Source: Treponema sp. (GTDB lineage: Bacteria > Spirochaetota > Spirochaetia > Treponematales > Breznakiellaceae). Taken from it: DNA of 7,337 nucleotides. Of this stretch, positions 1 to 5,379 are shown piece after piece. The notes beneath the pieces were generated by a model. That model made no database searches, was not told where the DNA came from, and was given only the letters and a program-made list of their open reading frames with translations. How positions within the stretch are numbered: the stretch's first letter is position 1; each line of letters starts with the position of its first letter. Both the position numbers and the translations under genes were made by a program. The stretch covers positions 1 to 7,337 of the forward strand of contig JAIRUO010000287.1 of assembly GCA_031254385.1 (NCBI GenBank), written 5' to 3'.

Positions 1-2
1 AT

Positions 3-113
3 GGGGATGAGAAAAAAGGTGATGGTGTGAAAAAAAATGTACGAAAGACTGGCGTTGCCAGCAAAACGAGAAAAAGATGGCTAAAGGGTTATTTGTGGGT
101 TGACTTTTTATAG
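3..113 (+). CDS. Possible 3' end of an upstream gene (partial)
   Basis: This frame is open from the left edge of the window to a TAG at 111-113, giving about 36 residues rich in Lys and Arg and ending in KGYLWVDFL. The other two plus frames stop within the first 30 bases. It could be the basic C-terminus of a gene that starts outside the window. No family is recognisable, and an open frame this short can occur by chance. A GTG at 27-29 could in principle start a 28-residue peptide, but that is less likely. Its stop is followed almost at once by a short 7-nt repeat (115-135), as seen at the stops of the clear genes further on. Confidence 0.25.
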   Translation, partial: GDEKKGDGVKKNVRKTGVASKTRKRWLKGYLWVDFL

Positions 114-114
114 A

Positions 115-190
115 AGCAGAGAGCAGAGAGCAATGAACAATTACTGGACTTCGAATCACAATCCCCAGTCCCTTAGTCCCTCAGTCCTCC
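115..190. repeat. Short tandem repeats: 7-nt purine units and 8-nt C-rich units
   Basis: Bases 115-135 are two copies of AGCAGAG plus a degenerate third (AGCAATG), with period 7. Bases 163-190 are CCCC followed by AGTCCCTT, AGTCCCTC and AGTCCTCC, with period 8. On the minus strand the second block reads as GGGACTAA/GGGACTGA-type units, related to the GGGACTA units downstream of the dehydrogenase gene at 1513-1579. The segment between the blocks (136-162) does not contain the hairpin core found in the elements at 1513-1664 and 4042-4162, so this is at best a degenerate relative. Confidence 0.5.
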
Positions 191-305
191 CTCTTGCTTT
201 AGGCGGCAGGGACGCCGTTGTTTCCACTGCTTTAGCTGACGAATGCGTAGCATTCGGCGATGCATAAAAACGGCAAGGATGCCGTTTTTATGCACTCTTG
301 CTTTA
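191..305. repeat. Hairpin-rich segment flanked by an 11-bp direct repeat
   Basis: The 11-mer CTCTTGCTTTA occurs at 191-201 and again at 295-305. Between the copies lie three hairpins: 204-207/214-217 (CGGC/GCCG), 241-246/250-255 (GAATGC/GCATTC, 3-nt loop) and the strong stem at 261-294. The first and third share a related sequence: 204-222 and 271-289 match at about 16 of 19 positions. This resembles a REP-like palindromic unit or a small insertion with a target duplication. No protein is encoded. It could also contribute to transcription termination or to a leader structure for the dehydrogenase gene. Confidence 0.5.
261..294. repeat. Perfect 15-bp hairpin upstream of the sugar gene cluster
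   Basis: Bases 261-275 and 280-294 are perfect reverse complements (TGCATAAAAACGGCA and TGCCGTTTTTATGCA) around a 4-nt AGGA loop. The right arm contains TTTTT, but no T-tract follows the stem, so it is not a standard intrinsic terminator. It lies about 50 nt before the start codon of the dehydrogenase gene and would be a strong stem in any transcript reading through. Confidence 0.8.
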
Positions 306-333
306 TCGCAAAAATCGTTTTATCATTTTATAT

Positions 334-338
334 GGAGG
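334..338 (+). promoter_or_regulatory. Ribosome binding site setting the dehydrogenase start
   Basis: GGAGG sits 6 nt before the ATG at 345. This fixes the start there rather than at the in-frame ATG at 243, which would put the 15-bp hairpin inside the coding region and add 34 residues without family character. A possible promoter, TTGCTT (298-303), 17 nt, then TATCAT (321-326), lies just upstream, but it would leave a leader of only about 12 nt and is weak. Confidence 0.8.
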
Positions 339-344
339 CGGCTG

Positions 345-1523
345 ATGATTGAACAAAGCGCTGACGTAAAGCCCAGCGTCAAACTCAAATACGGCATGGT
401 AGGCGGCGGGCAGGGGGCCTTTATAGGAGACGTGCATCGCAAATCCATTGCCCTGGACGGGCTTGCGGAAATTGCAGCGGGCTGCTTCTCCCGGTCTGCG
501 GAGAATACGCTTGTTACTGGTGCGGCATTGGGAATATCCAATGACAGGCTCTATAAAAGCTTTGAGGAAATGGCCGTAGAAGAGGCGAAACGGCCAGACA
601 AAATAGACTTTGTAGTAATTGTTACCCCCAACTACGCACACGCAACTGTTGCAAAAGCCTTTTTGAACCAGGGAATTCCTGTTGTGTGCGATAAGCCCCT
701 CTGCGTTGAAGAAGCAGATGCCAGGGAACTGGCGGAACTTGCGCGGAAAAAGAAGCTTCTGTTTATGGTAACATATACTTATGCTGGCAACCCAACGGTC
801 AAGCACGCACGGGAACTGATAAGGCAGGGTGAAATAGGGAAGATTCACTTTGTAAACGGCGAGTATCCGCAGGAATGGCTTTTGGCGGACGCGGAAAATC
901 AGGGGAGCAAGCAGGCCGCATGGCGCACAGACCCCAAGCTTGCCGGCAAGTCCAACAGCCTGGGCGATTTAGGAAGCCATATTGAGCATACAGTCTCGTA
1001 CCTGACAGGCTTAAGGATTAAGTCCGTATGCGCAAAGCTCACCGGGACTCTGTACAACCGGGCATTAGACGACAATGCCTCTATACTGCTGGAATACGAA
1101 GGAGGCGCAACCGGAATGTACTGGTCAAGCCAGGTGGCTTCCGGCTACGACAATGCCATGAAGATACGTATCTTCGGTTCCAAGGGTGCAATAGAGTTCA
1201 ACGAGGAAGAATGTAATTACGTCAAGGTTTCCTTTTTTGGCAAACCCACGACCGTACTTTCCCGTGGCCGCGATTCTTTCTATCCCCATGCGCAGAGTTT
1301 CTCGCGCATACCCTCCGGCCATCCAGAAGGCTACTTTGAGTCCCTTGCCAATCTTTACAAAACCTACATCAGCGCCCTCATCAAGCAAAAAGAAGGCAAG
1401 GCACTTACGGAAGCAGATTTGGATTTCCCAAACGCCGAAGCCGGCCTTGACGGAGTCAGATTCATCGGCAAATGTGTAGAAAGCTCCAATAAGGGAGCAA
1501 TTTGGATAAATTTTAGGGACTAG
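345..1523 (+). CDS. Gfo/Idh/MocA-family sugar dehydrogenase
   Basis: A 392-residue NAD(P)-dependent oxidoreductase, expected in the cytoplasm, that oxidises a hydroxyl of a sugar, glycoside or cyclitol. The N-terminal Rossmann fold shows the dinucleotide motif GGGQGAFIG at residues 20-28. VTPNYAHA (93-100) and CDKPL (115-119) follow, the latter being the DKP form of the family's EKP motif with the conserved Lys117. The C-terminal substrate domain has GDLGSHIEH at 207-215, with the Asp and His typical of the active site. The length and the AWRTDP...GDLGSH region recall levoglucosan- and glycoside-dehydrogenase-like members, but the substrate cannot be read from sequence. It is first of three same-strand genes, 161 bp before a TIM-barrel sugar isomerase, a common pairing for 3-keto-sugar pathways. 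The last codons and the TAG stop lie inside a G-rich heptamer array. The family call is firm; the substrate is open. Confidence 0.9.
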   Translation: MIEQSADVKPSVKLKYGMVGGGQGAFIGDVHRKSIALDGLAEIAAGCFSRSAENTLVTGAALGISNDRLYKSFEEMAVEEAKRPDKIDFVVIVTPNYAHATVAKAFLNQGIPVVCDKPLCVEEADARELAELARKKKLLFMVTYTYAGNPTVKHARELIRQGEIGKIHFVNGEYPQEWLLADAENQGSKQAAWRTDPKLAGKSNSLGDLGSHIEHTVSYLTGLRIKSVCAKLTGTLYNRALDDNASILLEYEGGATGMYWSSQVASGYDNAMKIRIFGSKGAIEFNEEECNYVKVSFFGKPTTVLSRGRDSFYPHAQSFSRIPSGHPEGYFESLANLYKTYISALIKQKEGKALTEADLDFPNAEAGLDGVRFIGKCVESSNKGAIWINFRD

Positions 1524-1664
1524 GGGACTAGGGGACTAGGGACTAGGGGACTAGGGACTAGGGGACTAGGGACTAGGGAGATTGGTAAGCAGTCTAAGCG
1601 TATTAGCAACACGCTATGCTTACTAATTAATCTCTCTAACCCCTAATACCTAACCCCTAACCCC
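1513..1664. repeat. Palindromic heptamer-repeat element, copy 1
   Basis: The left arm, 1513-1579, is nine tandem units of CTAGGGA or CTAGGGGA (7 or 8 nt; the first unit is TTAGGGA). The core, 1580-1637, is a nested hairpin: GAGATT (1578-1583) with AATCTC (1629-1634), GTAAGCA (1585-1591) with TGCTTAC (1617-1623), and AGCGT (1597-1601) with ACGCT (1611-1615) around a 9-nt loop. The right arm, 1638-1664, is C-rich and on the minus strand reads as TTAGGGG-type heptamers. The element starts within the last codons of the dehydrogenase gene and ends about 9 nt before the next ribosome binding site. The core matches the element at 4042-4162 in reverse orientation. A role in mRNA 3' processing, stability or termination is an inference. 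Confidence 0.85.
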
Positions 1665-1672
1665 TCTATTAT

Positions 1673-1678
1673 AAGGAG
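1673..1678 (+). promoter_or_regulatory. Ribosome binding site setting the TIM-barrel gene start
   Basis: AAGGAG ends 6 nt before the ATG at 1685. The in-frame TTG at 1679, which would add two residues, directly abuts this site, so the ATG is the better start. Confidence 0.85.
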
Positions 1679-1684
1679 TTGCAA

Positions 1685-2677
1685 ATGTCTAGACCAGTTA
1701 CTATTTTTTCGGGACAGTGGGCGGATTTGCCCTTTGAAACATTATGCGAGAAGGTAAAATCCTTTGGCTATGACGGCATCGAGATCGCGTCATGGGGCGA
1801 TCATCTCGATTTGAAGAAAGCGGCTACAGATCCCAAGTATGTTGAGGGGCGAAAGGCTATTCTGAAAAAGTACGGCCTTAAGACTTGGGCCATCAGCGTC
1901 CATTTGGCGGGCCAGTGCGTTGGCGACAACTGGGACCCAAGGCTGGACGGCTTTGCGCCGCCTGCGTTGTCAGGGAAGCCTGAGGAAATTCGCAAGTGGG
2001 CCATTCAGGAGGCCAAATATGCGGCAGCGGCGGCAAAGAACATGGGAGTCAAAGTCGTTACGGGCTTTATGGGCAGCCCTGTCTGGGCCTACTGGTACTC
2101 CTTCCCCCAGACCACGGAGAAGATGATCGATGACGCGTTTGCCCACATAGTAAAACTCTGGACGCCTATTTTTGACGAGTTCGACAAATACGGGATTAAG
2201 TTTGCACTTGAAGTTCATCCTACTGAGATCGCCTTTGACTACTACTCCGCAGAACGGCTACTCAAGGAATTCAAGAACCGCAAGACCTTGGGGTTCAACT
2301 TCGATCCGTCCCATCTAGTCTGGCAGGGCGTTACTCCGCACATATTCCTGCGCGACTTTGCAAGCAAGATTTACCACGTCCACATGAAGGACGCTGCCGT
2401 AACCCTTGACGGAAAGGCTGGAATCCTTGGCTCACACATTACCTTTGGCGACACCCGGCGAGGCTGGAACTTCCGCTCCCTGGGACACGGCGATGTCGAC
2501 TTTGAAAACATCATCCGCGAACTCAACGCCATGAACTACAAAGGCCCGCTCTCAGTGGAATGGGAAGACTCAGGCATGGAGAGGGAATACGGCGCAAAGG
2601 AAGCCTGCGATTTTGTGCGTAACGTAGATTTCTCGCCGTCCAATGTGGCCTTTGACGAGGCAATAAAGAAGAGCTAG
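1685..2677 (+). CDS. Sugar isomerase/epimerase-like TIM-barrel protein (xylose isomerase-like/AP endonuclease 2 fold)
   Basis: A 330-residue cytoplasmic protein of the metal-dependent xylose isomerase-like TIM-barrel superfamily, whose members isomerise, epimerise or beta-eliminate sugars and keto-sugars. Successive strands carry the expected metal and substrate residues: GIEIASWGDH (31-40), SVHLAG (71-76), LEVHPTE (175-181, Glu176), NFDPSH (205-210, Asp207 and His210), YHVHMKD (230-236, two His and an Asp) and SVEWED (290-295, Glu292). The C-terminal HGDVDF (268-273) is also typical. It follows the Gfo/Idh dehydrogenase in the same direction, which suggests the two act in sequence, for example on a keto-sugar made by the dehydrogenase, as in the E. 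coli YcjS/YcjR and bacterial levoglucosan systems. The exact reaction cannot be decided from sequence. Its TAG stop is the start of a G-rich heptamer array. Confidence 0.9.
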   Translation: MSRPVTIFSGQWADLPFETLCEKVKSFGYDGIEIASWGDHLDLKKAATDPKYVEGRKAILKKYGLKTWAISVHLAGQCVGDNWDPRLDGFAPPALSGKPEEIRKWAIQEAKYAAAAAKNMGVKVVTGFMGSPVWAYWYSFPQTTEKMIDDAFAHIVKLWTPIFDEFDKYGIKFALEVHPTEIAFDYYSAERLLKEFKNRKTLGFNFDPSHLVWQGVTPHIFLRDFASKIYHVHMKDAAVTLDGKAGILGSHITFGDTRRGWNFRSLGHGDVDFENIIRELNAMNYKGPLSVEWEDSGMEREYGAKEACDFVRNVDFSPSNVAFDEAIKKS

Positions 2678-2715
2678 GGGTTAGGGATTAGGGGTTAGGA
2701 TTTAGGGATTAGGGA
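2674..2715 (+). repeat. Telomere-like TTAGGGR heptamer array filling the gene spacer
   Basis: There are six 7-nt units in perfect register: CTAGGGG, TTAGGGA, TTAGGGG, TTAGGAT, TTAGGGA, TTAGGGA. The first supplies the TAG stop (2675-2677) of the TIM-barrel gene and the last runs into the ribosome binding site of the fucosidase gene. Unlike the elements at 1513-1664 and 4042-4162, it has no hairpin core and no C-rich arm. It may be a half element or an array expanded by slippage. Confidence 0.9.
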
Positions 2716-2716
2716 G
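2712..2716 (+). promoter_or_regulatory. Ribosome binding site built from the repeat
   Basis: GGGAG ends 6 nt before the ATG at 2723. Its first four bases are the end of the last heptamer (TTAGGGA, 2709-2715), so the repeat array itself appears to supply the translation signal of the fucosidase gene. Confidence 0.7.
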
Positions 2717-2722
2717 AAAGTT

Positions 2723-4045
2723 ATGGAAAACAAAAACATCAAAGAGCGGGCCGAGAGGACCCGGTGGTTTCAGGAAGCACGATTCGGAATGTTCATACAC
2801 TGGGGCCTTTACGCAATCCCGGCAAGAGGCGAATGGGTCAGAAGCACAGAACGTATTCCCCATGAGAAATACCTAGAATACTTCAACGAATTCAGCGCAA
2901 AGGAATACAAGCCGCGTGAATGGGCACGTCTTGCGAAAAGGGCAGGCATGAAGTATGCAGTGCTTACAGCCAAACACCATGACGGCTTTTGCCTTTGGGA
3001 CAGCAAGCTGACGGATTATAAGGCCACCAACACACCGGCAGGGCGCGACCTTGTGCGGGAATATGTGGACGCTTTCCGTGAGGAGGGCCTACGGGTCGGA
3101 CTTTATTTTTCGATCATTGACTGGGCTCATAAGGATTTTCCTCATTACCAGGATCGACAGCATCCCATGCGAGACAATCCCGAATACGGAAACGAGAACC
3201 GCAAATTTGACCGTTATCTGCAATATATGCATGGCCAAGTCAAGGAACTCCTAACCGGCTATGGCAAGCTGGACATTATGTGGTTCGACTTTTCCTACAG
3301 CGATTCGCAGAACAAGATGATGGGCGAAAAGTGGAAGGCCCAAGAATTGATTGATATGGTACGATCCCTTCAACCTCATCTTATTATAGATAACAGGCTT
3401 GAAGGATCAGGCGAACACTCTGGCACCATACTCACCGCGAACCCATCAGATTACGCCGGGGACTTTGCCTGCCCGGAACAGATGATCCCGCCACGGGGCA
3501 TTGTCAATGAACTTGGCAATGCGGTTCCCTGGGAAGCCTGCATTACGCTAAACAACAACTGGGGTTACAGCGCATCCGACAAACACTGGAAGAGCGCAAA
3601 AATGGTTATACGCATGCTTGCCGAATGTGTATCAAAGAACGGCAACCTTCTCCTTAACGTGGGACCAGATGCAAAAGGCCGTATTCCGGCAGCATCATTC
3701 GAAATCCTTGAGGAAGTAGGTCGCTGGATGGCAGATAACGGGGAGAGCATTTACTGCTGCGGCATTTCAGATTACGAAAAACCCGAATGGGGTCGCTATA
3801 CCCAGAACGGGAAAAAACTCTACGCCCATATTCTTGAAGAAGCTGTAGGTGGCATTTGCCTTTCCGGCCTATCTGGAAAGATCGAAAAGTTAAGGCTCCT
3901 CTCTGACGGCAGCGAAATAAAGCCAGCCCAATACTGGAACCTGAGCGAATACCCCAAGGACGCTTTCTTCTTCCTCACCCGGAGTAATGACAATTACCCA
4001 CTGCCTGATGCTAAGGATACGGTGGTGGAAATTGTTTTGAAGTAG
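2723..4045 (+). CDS. GH29 alpha-L-fucosidase, cytoplasmic
   Basis: A 440-residue glycoside hydrolase of family 29, a retaining enzyme that removes alpha-linked L-fucose from oligosaccharides or glycoconjugates. Family motifs appear in order: RFGMFIHWGLY (20-30), YAVLTAKHHDGFCLWDS (78-94), GRDLVREYVDAFREEGLRVG (107-126), LDIMWFDF (183-190) with the expected nucleophile Asp189, the NNNWGY region (277-282) and GNLLLNVGPDAKGRIP (307-322). The acid/base residue varies in this family and I do not assign it. The N-terminus is charged, with no signal peptide or lipobox, so the enzyme should act on imported oligosaccharides in the cytoplasm; no transporter is present in the window. The roughly 440 residues cover the catalytic barrel and a short C-terminal beta region. 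The gene lies 45 bp after the TIM-barrel gene, consistent with one operon. Its TAG stop falls inside the repeat element that follows. Confidence 0.93.
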   Translation: MENKNIKERAERTRWFQEARFGMFIHWGLYAIPARGEWVRSTERIPHEKYLEYFNEFSAKEYKPREWARLAKRAGMKYAVLTAKHHDGFCLWDSKLTDYKATNTPAGRDLVREYVDAFREEGLRVGLYFSIIDWAHKDFPHYQDRQHPMRDNPEYGNENRKFDRYLQYMHGQVKELLTGYGKLDIMWFDFSYSDSQNKMMGEKWKAQELIDMVRSLQPHLIIDNRLEGSGEHSGTILTANPSDYAGDFACPEQMIPPRGIVNELGNAVPWEACITLNNNWGYSASDKHWKSAKMVIRMLAECVSKNGNLLLNVGPDAKGRIPAASFEILEEVGRWMADNGESIYCCGISDYEKPEWGRYTQNGKKLYAHILEEAVGGICLSGLSGKIEKLRLLSDGSEIKPAQYWNLSEYPKDAFFFLTRSNDNYPLPDAKDTVVEIVLK

Positions 4046-4162
4046 GGAGTGGGGAGTGGTAAGTGGGGAATGGGGATCTTGGTTAGTAAGCATGGCATGT
4101 TGCAAATATACTCAGACTGCTTACCTATCTCCCTACTCCCCATTCCCTACTCCCCACTTACC
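4042..4162. repeat. Palindromic heptamer-repeat element, copy 2 (inverted)
   Basis: The left arm, 4042-4076, is five heptamers: GTAGGGA, GTGGGGA, GTGGTAA, GTGGGGA, ATGGGGA. The right arm, 4130-4162, is the mirror: on the minus strand GGTAA, GTGGGGA, GTAGGGA, ATGGGGA, GTAGGGA. The 12-mer at 4058-4069 is perfectly complementary to 4151-4162. The core between them has GTAAGCA (4086-4092) paired with TGCTTAC (4118-4124). Read on the minus strand, 4128-4081 matches 1581-1628 at 39 of 48 positions. The element fills the space between the fucosidase stop (TAG, 4043-4045) and the lipoprotein stop (TAA, 4160-4158) and contains both. It may serve as a two-way 3'-end structure, but no T-tract supports a standard terminator. 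Confidence 0.85.
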
Positions 4163-4889
4163 AAACAACTTCCCACGACAAAGGCGCTTCCAGCAACAAT
4201 AGATCCAGCAGAGGTATAATAAAAATCGCACGGGAACCGCTGACGCTTAAGGCTGTTCTGGAGGTGCTGGAAGAAGTAATAGGCCCTGGAAAATCAATGG
4301 TGGCCTGAATTACTGCCGCGCTGATTTCATCGGCGATGGGTCTGCCGTACAGGGAACTTACCAAGCTAAGGTATTCGTCTCTGGGTATGTATTCTTCCAG
4401 AATGACCGGCGCCATCAGGGCAGTCAGGTAGTCTATAGCATCCGCAGAAAGAAGGGCTATAAGAGCAGGAGCGTTGCTTCTGTCAAGGGTAGCAAGAAAG
4501 CGACCGTGGGATCTTCCCCCGCTTGATGTTTCGCTATAGCTTATAAAATGAGTTCCGGCGCTTGAGGAAAGAAAGTCCCCTACCCTGCTGACAACAACCC
4601 TTCCTTCCAGAGCAGCGGGGCCGGTATTTTGCAGGGAAGCCGAGCCAACCCCCGGAGAAGCGGCAATGGACCGGCTCATACTCGCCCCGTCCAGCAACAA
4701 GGAATCCTGCGCCTTTCCCGCCATTGCATTAAGGGAACGAATAAGGGTGGACATACGCGGTTCCAGACTAGCCTGAATGGTCAGGTCGGCGGAACCTCCC
4801 TCCCTAAGCGCACCGTTTATCTGGCTGGTACAGGAGGCAAATATCAATGCTGCCAATACTGCAAAAGCCTGCCAATTAATTAATTTCAT
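4158..4889 (-). CDS. Putative lipoprotein of unknown function
   Basis: A 243-residue protein that I do not recognise. It starts with MKLINWQAFAVLAALIFASC, a short charged start and a hydrophobic segment ending in Cys20; F-A-S-C fits the loose lipoprotein signal tolerated in spirochaetes, so it is probably lipid-anchored outside the inner membrane. The body is rich in Ser and Ala. The C-terminus (about 218-243) has alternating hydrophobic stretches, SRAIFIIPLLDLLLLEAP then LSWEVVW, more like beta strands than a membrane helix. The start at 4889 is chosen because it puts the signal peptide first. In-frame starts at 4913 (ATG) and 4931 (TTG) would lengthen the N-terminus, and none of the three has a clear ribosome binding site. 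It converges on the fucosidase gene and its TAA lies in the shared repeat element. It has no visible functional link to the sugar genes. Confidence 0.75.
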   Translation of the reverse strand: MKLINWQAFAVLAALIFASCTSQINGALREGGSADLTIQASLEPRMSTLIRSLNAMAGKAQDSLLLDGASMSRSIAASPGVGSASLQNTGPAALEGRVVVSRVGDFLSSSAGTHFISYSETSSGGRSHGRFLATLDRSNAPALIALLSADAIDYLTALMAPVILEEYIPRDEYLSLVSSLYGRPIADEISAAVIQATIDFPGPITSSSTSRTALSVSGSRAIFIIPLLDLLLLEAPLSWEVVW

Positions 4890-5006
4890 ACTAATACTGT
4901 AACAAATTGCCATGACTATAGTAACTGTCAATTATTGTTATTTTCTCAGTTGTATACGAAGTTCTTTAATGAATTTAACAAATTACAAAATACTATGTTT
5001 ATTTAT

Positions 5007-5158
5007 CCTGGTTGGGGTATATGTCCCCCCGCTCTCCTGCATAACAACTTTTTTAGGTTAACGCTTTTGTTCGGCACAGAGGCTTTTATTTCCTAATGAC
5101 GTTTGTCCTTTATTTTAGGTTAGCAGAGGTCACGGGGATGCCATATACCCCAACCAGG
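5007..5158. repeat. 152-bp segment bounded by perfect 17-bp inverted repeats (MITE-like or long hairpin)
   Basis: CCTGGTTGGGGTATATG at 5007-5023 is the exact reverse complement of 5142-5158. Further pairing is possible inward, CCCCG (5027-5031) with CGGGG (5133-5137). A 10-bp direct repeat, TTTTAGGTTA, lies inside at 5051-5060 and 5113-5122. Each arm could instead fold locally (GGGG 5014-5017 with CCCC 5025-5028; GGGG 5134-5137 with CCCC 5148-5151), so two alternative structures exist. The layout suits a small non-autonomous transposon, but I see no clear target duplication and no transposase. A structured leader or ncRNA is the alternative. Confidence 0.65.
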
Positions 5159-5229
5159 TACGAATTAACTATTAATGTTGTACTTTTTTATTCAATATTA
5201 TAGATCAAAAACAACAGGCTCTATTGCTA

Positions 5230-5352
5230 TAGGGAGGGAAGGGAAACACTGACGGGGGCTTTCGGCGTGATTAGACGTAAGCCATGCCAGAGCATGCGTA
5301 GAGAAATGCCACAGCCGCTGAGCCCCTGGCAGGGTTTTCCCTTCCCTCCTTA
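5230..5352. other. Rod-like palindrome, candidate structured RNA or repeat
   Basis: GGAGGGAAGGGAAA at 5233-5246 is perfectly complementary to 5336-5349, and the stem extends outward to 5230/5352 with one G-T pair. Inside, GGGGCT (5255-5260) pairs with AGCCCC (5321-5326). CGGCGTG (5263-5269) pairs with CAC/GCCG (5310-5317, one bulged A). An apical hairpin CATGC (5283-5287)/GCATG (5292-5296) has a 4-nt loop. The result is a rod of about 120 nt with internal loops, as in a structured RNA. It lacks the SRP RNA GGAAG core and does not look like 5S rRNA, tmRNA or RNase P RNA. It ends about 28 nt before the ligase -35 box. The strand and any transcription are unknown. Confidence 0.5.
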
Positions 5353-5379
5353 AGGATAGAGATTGTTATATTTTCTTCC

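Noticed and set aside
100..128. Promoter with TTGACT at 100-105
   Set aside because: No acceptable -10 box 15-19 nt downstream; the region there is the purine repeat.
243..344. N-terminal extension of the dehydrogenase starting at ATG 243
   Set aside because: It would run through the 15-bp hairpin, has no ribosome binding site and adds 34 residues before the Rossmann domain; GGAGG supports ATG 345.
303..848. 181-residue minus-strand ORF opposite the dehydrogenase gene
   Set aside because: The other strand encodes clear Gfo/Idh motifs; this frame has none.
1513..1664. CRISPR array
   Set aside because: Units are only 7-8 nt and directly tandem, without spacers.
4629..4883. 84-residue plus-strand ORF opposite the lipoprotein gene
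   Set aside because: Shadow frame of the lipoprotein gene, with no family motifs and no ribosome binding site.
4915..4943. Lipoprotein promoter with TATAGT (4920-4915, minus strand)
   Set aside because: The -10-like box is reasonable but the matching -35 position reads AAATAA; too weak to annotate.
4969..5061. 30-codon ORF (MNLTNYKILCLFILVGVYVP...) resembling a signal or leader peptide
   Set aside because: No ribosome binding site, very short, and its second half is the left arm of the 17-bp inverted repeat; the hydrophobic run may be chance in AT-rich DNA. It could be a remnant of a lipoprotein gene.
5230..5352. SRP RNA, 5S rRNA or cobalamin riboswitch
   Set aside because: The size is close to SRP RNA and 5S, but the SRP GGAAG-loop core and the 5S conserved loops are absent. 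Short GCCAC and GCCCC strings recall cobalamin riboswitches but not in the right order.
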